Of a DNA stretch of 64,000 nt, positions 46,401-54,658 are shown piece after piece (within the stretch, counting starts at the first letter, position 1; every line of letters starts with the position of its first letter). The position numbers and the translations under genes were made by a program. Source of the DNA: Nemertoderma westbladi (lineage: Eukaryota; Xenacoelomorpha; Nemertodermatida; Nemertodermatidae); contig JAUCBJ010002626.1 in NCBI GenBank assembly GCA_032718475.1, forward strand, positions 1 through 64,000. The letters run 5' to 3'. Below the pieces are notes generated by a model. It was not told the origin of the DNA, did no database searches, and saw only the letters and a list, made by a program, of their open reading frames with translations.

Positions 46401-48051
46401 CCCTTACTGTGCCCTTGAATTGCTGAACAGTCTCCTGCATCTGCCCGAGCAGGAGATCCATCCCCCGCCGTCTCTCGTCCACCCATTCGACCGCCGAAGC
46501 GGGAGTCGCCAACGTTGTAGCGGGCGGACGAGGGACAACGGGCGACAAATTATGAATATTTCGCTCGGGGTCCAGGACTTGAACTGTCTCCTGGGCAGTT
46601 CTACAGGGCACAGGTAGCTTAGTGCTATGCAGAGGGAATTTAGAGGTAACTTCAGGGAGTACAGGTGTGTCTATCACCGAAGGGGTGATTTCGAGAACAG
46701 GCCTAATTATTTCAGGCTCATCTACTATAGTAGGGAGTCTTTCTATTTTAATTATTTGGTCTGTGGGTTCTGTACTGCCTAAGTTGGTGTTATTTAGTTG
46801 CCTTCTAACAGCTGGAGGCAAATCAGGCAATTTCTGACGGTGGAATGTTCTTTTACGTCTGCTTAGACGAGATCTATTTCCTTTGCCTTCAGTATCGGTG
46901 GTATCGCCTTCCTCAGATGATGTATAACCTTGTCTTTTGGGAGTAGATCGATTCATCATCTGCATATTACTAGCTATTAACTGTTTATTTATGCAGTCTT
47001 GATTCTCTTGAAGATTTTCCAACTCCAGTTGGGTGATCTCTTCAGCCGCTCTCCGTTCTGCTTCCGCCACCGCTGCCGCTTTTGCCTCTGCCGCTGCCGC
47101 TTTTGCCTCTGCCGCTGCCGCTTTTGCCTTTGCCTCGGCTTCTGCTTTTGCCTCTGCCGCTGCCGCTTTTGCCTTTGCCTCGGCTTCTGCTTTTGCCTCT
47201 GCCGCTGCCGCTTTTGCCTTTGCCTCGGCTTCTGTTGCTGCCGCTTTTGCCTTTGCCTCGGCTTCTGTTGCTGCCGCTTTTGCCTTTGCCTCGGCTTCTG
47301 CTGCTGCAGCTTTTGCCTCTGCCACGGCTTCTGCCAAGGTCGCTTTTCTTTCTGCCTCTGCCACGGCTGCTATCTTTCTGTCTTCTATACGTTTTTTCCT
47401 TACTTGTTCTTCCTTTTCTCTAGCGATGCGGAGTTGTTCATCGAATTTAGCTTGATTCGCCGCTAACATTTCCGCATCGATTGCGTCCAACACAAGCTTG
47501 GTTCCTTCACTATTAGGGCTAAGCCCCTCCAGCCTTCTCCTCAACTCGTCATCACCTAAAAAACGTTGATAGTCTGACAGATAGATGTCAATGGCATCTC
47601 TCTTTCGCGGCCCCTCCGCTGTCCCTTCGCTTTCTTCTTGAGAAGAAGTGGCGTCGGTTGATTCTTCATAGGTTGGCCGTTCATCATAAACCGTATCCGC
47701 CATCTTCGCTCCGCGTTCGGGCGTCCGCTCAACAGCACCCGAACTACTGGAGCTCTCGGGCCGCTGAGAACTAGGTTCTTGGCTAGGAGGTTGCTGCTGT
47801 TTGGTAGCTGCTTCTTGATCCCGCTTAACTTGGGCCCGAGTACCGATGATAGACCTACGGCGCTTCACTAACTTCGCGAATTGCGAAATTGCTTCTACTA
47901 ACCTAGGTTCTGACACAGCTACTGTAGGGGTTGTCTTTCTTACAGTAGGAGGGGTTTCAGACCTCGGTCTGGGATTCTCTATACTCCTATCTGATAAACA
48001 GACTGTTGTTTCTAGGAGACTATCTGACAGAGTTTGCCTTGTGTCAGACAT
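43453..48051 (-). CDS. Gag-protease fusion ORF of BEL/Pao element 2 (1532 codons)
   Basis: Opens at ATG 48051 (MSDTRQTLSDSLLE) and stays open for 4.6 kb. About residues 200-340 are an Ala/Glu/Lys coiled coil; a capsid-like region follows; CYNCLRRGHQRRTC at about 985-1000 is a perfect CCHC knuckle, with CAKCGAKHH after it; LLDSGSTGTFIDKEL at about 1125 is the aspartic protease site. At about residue 1317 the sequence jumps from the post-protease segment to the end of the RNase H region (DQWRYCPKKFNPTDIVSRG). At about 1479 it jumps to the last part of integrase (KPGIVFGMQRLNRPAGR). Both junctions are in frame. The product could form particles and process itself but cannot copy or integrate DNA. 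Confidence 0.9.
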   Translation of the reverse strand: MSDTRQTLSDSLLETTVCLSDRSIENPRPRSETPPTVRKTTPTVAVSEPRLVEAISQFAKLVKRRRSIIGTRAQVKRDQEAATKQQQPPSQEPSSQRPESSSSSGAVERTPERGAKMADTVYDERPTYEESTDATSSQEESEGTAEGPRKRDAIDIYLSDYQRFLGDDELRRRLEGLSPNSEGTKLVLDAIDAEMLAANQAKFDEQLRIAREKEEQVRKKRIEDRKIAAVAEAERKATLAEAVAEAKAAAAEAEAKAKAAATEAEAKAKAAATEAEAKAKAAAAEAKAEAEAKAKAAAAEAKAEAEAKAKAAAAEAKAAAAEAKAAAVAEAERRAAEEITQLELENLQENQDCINKQLIASNMQMMNRSTPKRQGYTSSEEGDTTDTEGKGNRSRLSRRKRTFHRQKLPDLPPAVRRQLNNTNLGSTEPTDQIIKIERLPTIVDEPEIIRPVLEITPSVIDTPVLPEVTSKFPLHSTKLPVPCRTAQETVQVLDPERNIHNLSPVVPRPPATTLATPASAVEWVDERRRGMDLLLGQMQETVQQFKGTVRESRLELQEVQQSIVLERDKLVNTQKSIPPPPVTMCQPVRSEVSHAQGVEPTRIYTASEIETPIVNPIKGNYKPVDNDISSRLDNNPRNLYTDNSLFNNTMAQESFTRQMARTEARQAVKVGEIVKFNGDEMKWLPFNEYYKDNIQNSVLSNGEKLRFLIECLEGSPKLMALKFIGHPDGLRQVWDTLNIRYGNRNNIAGYLYAKLVAPRKFISNGIIEFSDEIQEICRQLDWLGKSHEYQSAMVIRAVASTLPKGGVGTRWDKKVLYMMEQQRRDPTMTDLMSFLDREVKLQLLRQSREKTLENKVSEKPVSRRRVTPMCYTDDGESQTSQGEDSGKDTERSYYVNKTPKDQVSKSKSRPNDRREPVQKTPPTSPKRIQVRKPEERTSVHHIAQVKVSNIKPKCVLCDGPHRLNACDKFLRKSLKDRREVMWDKRLCYNCLRRGHQRRTCYSDARCAKCGAKHHILLHTEFERNSPSQVSESELHVQFSDVNDTDQSEMEGFYTDEFSDQNESCYLINTTAVYRALMYEKDTDSDLTLTTSDQQLSWKAPTSNIGIREFPVVQLRVHGPQKSYIVNALLDSGSTGTFIDKELAEVIFAGQPKFRTKLNMSGIMQVWNSTVAADYYIGELSTPQDKLGEYSIRSVKMVAIKNFATTQVEPYNWDEDDHAQQLNIPRFDTDYPGVQILIGQNVHEALETLEKRPAQPQPLQTYAVRTRVGWYLTGPSRRTLRERLLQDRVCQVSEWEDDTSEGDDPTEGTPYSSDNDDISSNVDQWRYCPKKFNPTDIVSRGATPQELTDTTDRLGEPDFLSKEDEWPPHLTPTEIRPAKGAEKVKPKTRTGGAELFEPGIDLSVLHIARDDAVDLDLPTASGSFMKIRESDWSSGTSDVSQGLSPLLQGATDHYSSWNRLCKAVVYLERCFYRHYSRTKRKPGIVFGMQRLNRPAGRLCLPEGNGGLSGNCGRQDSLPTTTSLILQTSKDSIT

Positions 48052-50358
48052 GTTTGTTTGTACAGTTGGATGCCTACTGCTATATTACAGTCTAAGCAAG
48101 TCTAGTAATTCAGTATTAACTGCTAGCCTAGTAATTAATTACCGATACTGCTACTCAGCGTAGCGTGATATATATAATATATTAGAATACCGGTATGCTT
48201 ATAGTATATATAAGTATTATTACAGACTAGTTTTATCACAGAATACCGGTATAATTTTAGCACAAATATATATAAATATATAATAGGCCTATCGGGAATA
48301 CCGGTATACAGCTTACAGTTTGTAGCATATATAAGTATAATTCTGGACTAGAATTAATTATAAAGTACCGGTATAATTTCAGCCTAAATTTATAGAAATA
48401 AAGATAATAGGCCTATCGTAAATACCGGTATATCAATTATTTTAAATAACTGAATTTCTGAATTTTAAGGGTTACTTGGTTACCTTAACTTACTTTATTG
48501 CCGTTATTTAAGCAGTAGTCCAACTGATATTGAGACCTAATTGTTGTATGGCAGGCCTACTATTTATAAATCGTTTGAGTTGATTTATAATATATATATA
48601 CCCGTTTAATGGGTTTTGTCAATGTTGAAATAAATGTTATTATTTCTGGGGAGTAATCACTACACAAAGCGGTGCGCTTTCAGTGAAGTGTTACTTATAG
48701 GACACTAAAACAAATAATTCTAATTTACCTAAGTTACTTAATACTACAAATTACGTACAATTCGGGTGAGATTACAATCTCTAAATAAACACAAAAATTT
48801 ACAAAAACACAAAATACGAAATTTCAGGGTAATTTTACAAGAAGTCTACAAACCAGCCTAACAAAGGGTTAGAAATCTGGTTATTACAACGGACAGGGTA
48901 CTGCGGTATTTGAAAATAATACGTAGTAGTAAATACACTGCGTTGTCCAGATAGGAAATACCACCGCCTGACGACCTATAGCCGTATCGCTATAGGTACT
49001 ACGTTATGTATCACGGAGTGTTCCTACCTAGAAGTTAATAGAGCTAATCGAACGTGCCTATCAACCACTTTACAACACAAATATAATGCCTACACTAATT
49101 ACTTTCGGAAAGCACTGTACACCAAACCCTAAATTAGGTACGAGTACTTGTACAACAGATAATCAGTAGTTAAATATACTTGAACAGCTAAAAGAACCAC
49201 GGCATCTGCTGGAGTGACCGGTGCACAAAATCACCAGTCTTTACCTACGCCAAGCAGCCCGTGTAGTACCGGGGTTAATTTAACTATAGCGGTATGTATA
49301 ACAAACACAATTACTGTAGGAACAAACTTGGGGAATGAATGTTGCGAATAATCGCATAAACTCTGAATAATAAATATTACGCTACGCGTACAAACTACTC
49401 AAACAAAATGCAGACCAAATACTGACAGACTACTATCAAGCCTAAATAAACTACAGGACATGCAGACTCCGAAATGATTAGGTAGTATGCGTTCTAACCC
49501 AGTAGTACGACTTATTCTTTAGATGGGGGTTTACCTTACAGCTTTGGCTGCCCCTACTTCCTAACCGTTCTTTATCGGACAGAGGCTCTACACACACTGC
49601 AATCCGTTCAGACCTAATAACAACCAGACAACTATCCAGCCTACAAATTATCTAAATAAATATTATACGCTACCTGTACAGACTACACAAACAAAGTACA
49701 GACTAAACGATGGCAGACTACTCTCAAGCCTAAATAAACTACAGGACATGCAGACTCCGAAATGATTAGGTAGTATGCGTTCTAACCCAGTAGTACGACT
49801 TATTCTTTAGTTGGGGGTTTACCTTACAGCATTGGCTGCCCCTACTTCCTAACCGTTCTTTATCGGACAGGTGATCTACACACACTGCAATCCGTTCAGA
49901 CTTAACAGCAATCAGACAACAGCTCAGCCTACAAATTGTCTGTACAATCTGATCAGGCTTACACGCCTTCTGTTCAATACTGGCCTACAAACAAATAAAA
50001 CTTGACAGAAATAAGTAAAAATCTCAATAAAAACCAGGGCTGCAGTCCCTGATTAATTATTAAGGCCTACCGGTATATAATTATCAAAATCGAATAATAC
50101 TGCTGTACCTGTACTGCTGTAGGTACCGGTCCGGGTGGTTAGGTAGTCAGGCCTACTGGGTACCGGTTGCCGGTACTTCAGCTTTATTGCCTACTGCAAT
50201 ACAGAAGCAATATCCGTTATTGTTCTTACCAGAACAATATTAAACTGTATTTAATGCCTACACTGCAATACAGACTAAATATCCGTTATTGTTCTTACCA
50301 GAACAATATTAAACTGTATTTAATGCCTACACTGCAATACAGACTAAATATCCGTTAT
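48052..50358 (-). other. 5' leader of BEL/Pao element 2
   Basis: About 2.3 kb with the same plan as element 1: palindromic ACCGGT repeats (48180-48440) and a tandem duplication of about 290 bp (49380-49960). Two additional 69-bp repeats (50220-50358) touch the 5' LTR. Each contains the perfect hairpin ATTGTTCT-TACC-AGAACAAT. No TGG-type primer-binding site follows the LTR. Confidence 0.6.
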
Positions 50359-51553
50359 TGTTCGCGCTTTTAGACCTTTGGCAGTTTAACCCGCCAAATT
50401 AGGATGTCTTCTAGATAATAAATCGCTTTAGCCTCTAACAAGTATTTGATTTACTACACTAGTTGAAACCAATCTGTGCGCGATCATTCACCCGTTGGAT
50501 ATACCCGGGAGATTGACTTCGACGGCTTAATCGTATTGCTATGTAAGCCTAATGTATTATTCGACTGACAGTATTATATAATCTCTGACAATATTATTCA
50601 CCTTCGGGGAATATTAACAGTTCCTTTAGGACGTGGCGCTCTATCTATATAAACAGAGTTATGACTTAAACTACTCACAACGATATGGCTTAGTTACAAT
50701 TCACATATATGGCGCATTCTTTAGGAAATGCTTCGTTATCAGTCTCACTCATACACAATGCTGCACAATACTGCACACTGATCTGCCGATCTTCACTGAT
50801 TTTAATCACATATAAAAGGAACACGGACCGAATCATGTAGGGTCTATCAAATAACATTAGATTCACTTCAAACCACTTTAACATAAGTCACAATCGTTAT
50901 ATGTAACCCTTCTCTCTTACCTTCGGTATATCAAGAATATTGGGTTTCGGGGTTATTTCTCGTTATTCCAAATATAATAATTCATCAACAAATATAATGA
51001 ATAACCGACAGCAAAGCAGTAATGTTAAGTTAAGTTGCACAGTATGGACCAGTTAACCAGTGTTAACCAGTGCAGATAACATTGAGTTACCCAGATAACG
51101 GATATATGTCCTTATAATTAAGCCTACTAGTGTAAGGCTAAAGCAGAAAAGCACAAAAATACTCCAAAGCCGTTCTTCCTGGCTTAGAATAACCAACACT
51201 GAACACTGATAAGAATAACTATAAGAATACCAGCTACCCTTATTCTACAAAGATCTCACCCACCACAGAGAGTGAGCATACAGATAGGAAATTCAGTTCA
51301 GTAGATCTGTGATAGGTCAAAATCAAAACCAACTCAAATCCTATTGGCAGATACAGAAAGCAGGGCTATGGGGCAACCTTCCCAAGCTGGTTGGACGATC
51401 GAACATAGCCCAGATCCCTTCGTACAGCAAATCAGCCAATCAGCCGGTAGCTTGCACTATTCGAGCTAGAGATCCCTTTTTGAGTATTCCAGCGCCTTGG
51501 GGGAAACTGGTTAGCAAAGCAAACGAATCAGTTATCCCACAAAATCTTTTACA
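50359..51553 (-). repeat. BEL/Pao element 2, 5' LTR
   Basis: Same sequence as the left LTR apart from about five base changes. Should drive the minus-strand Gag-protease ORF. Confidence 0.92.
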
Positions 51554-51921
51554 GGTAGCTCGGCAATAAAAATATTCAAAGTATTATTTAGTACGATAAA
51601 AGTAGTGTGTAGTATTTATTCAGTATATAAATAGGAGTATTTAGTGAAGTATATAGAACAGTACATGAGTATTTATGTGATGTTGTATTTATTTATATAT
51701 AACTTACGATATTACTACCGCTACATACATTATATATTCATACTAGCTGATTAATACCCGTAGGCGTAGAGCCTAGGACAGTGTGCGTGTATGCAAAGAT
51801 AAACAAACAAACACACACACAGACAACGACGACTTGCCACACAGCCTATACCACTCAGGTGTAATATTATGGGTTTGTTCAGAAGTGGAAAAAATGGGAG
51901 CGCGTCACCGGGGGTTGAACC

Positions 51922-51967
51922 AGTGCTATACGCACGTTTCGGCCTAACAGGCCTCATCAGTAGCGCT
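51922..51967 (-). ncRNA. Hammerhead ribozyme, unit 1 (type I)
   Basis: Same fold as unit 2, but one stem I base differs (plus-strand AGTGCTA instead of AGCGCTA), leaving a C-A mismatch in the 7-bp stem. Core bases are intact. Confidence 0.85.
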
Positions 51968-52255
51968 AACCAGCTCAGCCACTAGCCCCTGACTCTCGCA
52001 GTCCCACCTAATCCACTTCTATTGAACGGGCAGTCTTAAGTTGCAAATATTCTATCTCTAACAGTGGACCTAACGGCCTCAAGTATGCTAGAGTGAAACA
52101 GGAGGGAAGTACAGTACAAATAAATAAATATTCAGCTCGGTATTGCTGCCAGGTGATATTAATTAAATAAATTGGAGATGAGCTGTTGCAACTGTAATTA
52201 AAGGTGTAATATTATGGGTTTGTTCAGAAGTGGAAAAAATGGGAGCGCGTCACCG

Positions 52256-52326
52256 GGGGTTGAACCAGCGCTATACGCACGTTTCGGCCTAACAGGCCTC
52301 ATCAGTAGCGCTAACCAGCTCAGCCA
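52256..52326 (-). promoter_or_regulatory. Pol III type 2 promoter (A and B boxes) in each retrozyme unit; unit 2 shown
   Basis: Minus-strand A box TGGCTGAGCTGG (52326-52315) fits TRGCNNAGYNGG at every position. B box GGTTCAACCCC (52266-52256) fits GGTTCRANNCC at every position. The spacing is 48 nt and is filled by the hammerhead. The same boxes occur in the other units at 345- or 340-bp offsets. A T6 run (52239-52234), 16 nt past the B box, would be a Pol III terminator. Confidence 0.82.
52267..52312 (-). ncRNA. Hammerhead ribozyme, unit 2 (type I)
   Basis: On the minus strand: stem I AGCGCTA, core CTGATGA, stem II GGCC with loop TGTTA and GGCC, core GAA, stem III AC with loop GTGC and GT, then A and stem I TAGCGCT. 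Every conserved core base of a hammerhead (CUGAUGA, GAA, and UH at the cut site) is there, and stem I pairs perfectly over 7 bp. Predicted cleavage is after GTA, between plus-strand bases 52274 and 52273. Stem III is very short, as in other metazoan type I hammerheads, which often act best as dimers. Confidence 0.93.
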
Positions 52327-52606
52327 CTAGCCCCTGACTCTCGCAGTCCCACCTAATCCACTTCTATTGAACGGGCAGTCTTAAGTTGCAAATATTCTAT
52401 CTCTAACAGTGGACCTAACGGCCTCAAGTATGCTAGAGTGAAACAGGAGGGAAGTACAAATAAATAAATATTCAGCTCGGTATTGCTGCCAGGTGATATT
52501 AATTAAATAAATTGGAGATGAGCTGTTGCAACTGTAATTAAAGGTGTAATATTATGGGTTTGTTCAGAAGTGGAAAAAATGGGAGCGCGTCACCGGGGGT
52601 TGAACC

Positions 52607-52652
52607 AGCGCTATACGCACGTTTCGGCCTAACAGGCCTCATCAGTAGCGCT
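52607..52652 (-). ncRNA. Hammerhead ribozyme, unit 3 (type I)
   Basis: Identical in core and stems to unit 2. Predicted cut between 52614 and 52613. Confidence 0.92.
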
Positions 52653-52946
52653 AACCAGCTCAGCCACTAGCCCCTGACACTCGCAGTCCCACCTAATCCA
52701 CTTCTATTGAACGGGCAGTCTTAAGTTGCAAATATTCTATCTCTAACAGTGGACCTAACGGCCTCAAGTATGCTAGAGTGAAACAGGAGGGAAATACAAA
52801 TAAATAAATATTCAGCTCGGTATTGCTGCCAGGTGATATTAATTAAATAAATTGGAGATGAGCTGTTGCAACTGTAATTAAAGGTGTAATATTATGGGTT
52901 TGTTCAGAAGTGGAAAAAATGGGAGCGCGTCACCGGGGGTTGAACC

Positions 52947-52992
52947 AGCGCTATACGCACGTTTCGGCCTAACAGGCCTCATCAGTAGCGCT
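52947..52992 (-). ncRNA. Hammerhead ribozyme, unit 4 (type I)
   Basis: Identical in core and stems to unit 2. Predicted cut between 52954 and 52953. Confidence 0.92.
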
Positions 52993-53286
52993 AACCAGCT
53001 CAGCCACTAGCCCCTGACTCTCGCAGTCCCACCTAATCCACTTCTATTGAACGGGCAGTCTTAAGTTGCAAATATTCTATCTCTAACAGTGGACCTAACG
53101 GCCTCAAGTATGCTAGAGTGAAACAGGAGGGAAGTACAAATAAATAAATATTCAGCTCGGTATTGCTGCCAGGTGATATTAATTAAATAAATTGGAGATG
53201 AGCTGTTGCAACTGTAATTAAAGGTGTAATATTATGGGTTTGTTCAGAAGTGGAAAAAATGGGAGCGCGTCACCGGGGGTTGAACC

Positions 53287-53332
53287 AGCGCTATACGCAC
53301 GTTTCGGCCTAACAGGCCTCATCAGTAGCGCT
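53287..53332 (-). ncRNA. Hammerhead ribozyme, unit 5 (type I)
   Basis: Identical in core and stems to unit 2. Predicted cut between 53294 and 53293. Confidence 0.92.
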
Positions 53333-53626
53333 AACCAGCTCAGCCACTAGCCCCTGACTCTCGCAGTCCCACCTAATCCACTTCTATTGAACGGGCAGTC
53401 TTAAGTTGCAAATATTCTATCTCTAACAGTGGACCTAACGGCCTCAAGTATGCTAGAGTGAAACAGGAGGGAAGTACAAATAAATAAATATTCAGCTCGG
53501 TATTGCTGCCAGGTGATATTAATTAAATAAATTGGAGATGAGCTGTTGCAACTGTAATTAAAGGTGTAATATTATGGGTTTGTTCAGAAGTGGAAAAAAT
53601 GGGAGCGCGTCACCGGGGGTTGAACC

Positions 53627-53672
53627 AGCGCTATACGCACGTTTCGGCCTAACAGGCCTCATCAGTAGCGCT
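53627..53672 (-). ncRNA. Hammerhead ribozyme, unit 6 (type I, in the partial 5'-most unit)
   Basis: Identical in core and stems to unit 2. It lies in the 5'-most unit of the minus-strand array, which is cut short 29 bp upstream of its A box. Confidence 0.92.
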
Positions 53673-53950
53673 AACCAGCTCAGCCACTAGCCCCTGACTC
53701 TCGCAGTCCCACCTAATACCACTCAGAGTACTCAATTATGTATTCTGTTGAATTTTTAGCCCAATCTGACAGGGGGAAAATAGATCGCTGATGTGTAGAT
53801 GGACAAACACACATACACACACATTTTTAACCACCCTATGGTACCCCATGTACGACAAATGGACAGAGACAGACATTGGCGGCTGAACCGAGAATTATAG
53901 ATCTACCGGTATACAATATATTATTATCCTACATACAGTACAGTACTTAC

Positions 53951-54592
53951 ATCTGAACCAACTTTGAGCTTCAACGCCTTTCGCGCTTCACTCATCTTCT
54001 CCTCTGCCAGATTAGACACAACTGCGTTGATCTTATTGATGTTGAATGTCCATGTTGAATTTGCTAATGTGCACGGCATTTCCAAGCACTGACAGATAGT
54101 GTATAAGGTTTCTATGCCGTTTCCAGTCTCACAAAGGCCATAGACCATTCGGCTATTCAAATCAGCAGAGTGCTGTTTATTGTAAACAGTATCATCTGTT
54201 CCATACTTTCCTTCAGCACACTGCAAAATATCGCTAAACTCACAATGTGAACACTGAAAATAAGCAACAGAGTCAATCCCGAGTGTAAGATGGGCCAACT
54301 GTTCGACCTTCAACTCTCCGGGGCACCCGCCGCTATTATGAGCACGTCCTACTAGGTCTGTGATATTCCGCATACTCATTATACGGTATCCAGTTGTACT
54401 GTTCGAGAATTCATTACAGTTGTTCGTATTATCTCCTAACTTGTCAGTACTCGCTGTTATTATCGTCTTGTTTACTTCTTCCACTAATTCGACATTTGCG
54501 GACTCCACGGGATGGCGTGACAGGTACTGCGCCTTCTGTAGTTCAACCTGTCGGCTCTTAGTAAGCCTTGATAAAGCTTTCAATCTCGGCAT
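53951..54592 (-). CDS. Mutator-like transposase gene, exon 1 (N-terminal)
   Basis: 214 residues from ATG 54592 (MPRLKALSRLTKSRQ). An upstream non-ATG extension to 54658 is less likely. YRIMSMRNITDLV, the Cys pair in YFQCSHCEF, and NSRMVYGLCETGNGIETLY match the N-terminal part of animal Mutator-like transposase proteins, which ends just before the DGTW motif. The exon ends at KVGSD with a perfect GTAAGT donor. Exon 2 lies 15 kb away at 38948. Together they give a 646-residue protein. The exon 1 frame continues only 8 codons past the donor. Confidence 0.8.
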
Positions 54593-54658
54593 TGCAGCTC
54601 TCAAATGTGGCAACACTAGGTACCGGTAGAACAACTGAATACAATTTGTATATAGCAA

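Larger units (their letters stand above)
39036..51553 (-). mobile_element. BEL/Pao LTR retrotransposon, element 2 (recent, deletion derivative)
   Basis: Bounded by LTRs 39036-40230 and 50359-51553 (1195 bp each). They differ at about five places by eye, so the insertion is young. GGTAG occurs at 39031-39035 and 51554-51558, a 5-bp target duplication of the length typical for BEL/Pao. In minus orientation: leader, a single 1532-codon Gag-protease frame, a noncoding block, the extra ORF, then the 3' LTR. RT, most of RNase H and the integrase core are gone. The element must have been moved by proteins from another copy, or lost these parts after insertion. Confidence 0.93.
51859..53715 (-). mobile_element. 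Retrozyme-like tandem array with tRNA-like units and hammerhead ribozymes
   Basis: About 5.5 direct copies; the GGTGTAATATTATGGG anchor starts at 51858, 52203, 52543, 52883, 53223 and 53563, a period of 345 bp once and then 340 bp. The copies differ at only a few bases. Flanks are ATACCACTCAG at 51848-51858 and again at 53716-53726: one 11-bp target duplication around the whole array. Each unit, on the minus strand, has an A box, a type I hammerhead, a B box and a T6 run in this order. No protein is encoded. Tandem non-autonomous retroelements with type I hammerheads are known as retrozymes; a tRNA-like promoter with a hammerhead is also known from Schistosoma Sm-alpha SINEs. Mobilisation needs an enzyme in trans. 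Confidence 0.9.
38949..53950 (-). other. 15-kb intron of the Mutator-like gene
   Basis: The donor is GAT|GTAAGT (minus strand at 53950) and the acceptor is TTTTAG|GTC (38949). Joining 53951 to 38948 keeps the frame with no extra residue and gives KVGSD followed by VTVSFDGTW, which matches the family. Inside lie BEL/Pao element 2 (12.5 kb) and the retrozyme array (1.9 kb). Without these and their target duplications the intron would be about 0.6 kb. Splicing is inferred from signals and protein continuity. Confidence 0.75.

Noticed and set aside
47033-47466. Plus-strand Ala- or Leu-rich ORFs opposite BEL gag
   Set aside because: They are shadows of the repeated coiled-coil codons on the minus strand.
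51911-51981. A functional tRNA gene in each 340-bp unit
   Set aside because: A and B boxes are perfect, but the space between holds a hammerhead and no anticodon arm, and no acceptor stem is clear. It is called a tRNA-like promoter only.
51857-53715. CRISPR-like array
   Set aside because: Units are 340 bp, contiguous and without unique spacers, in animal DNA.
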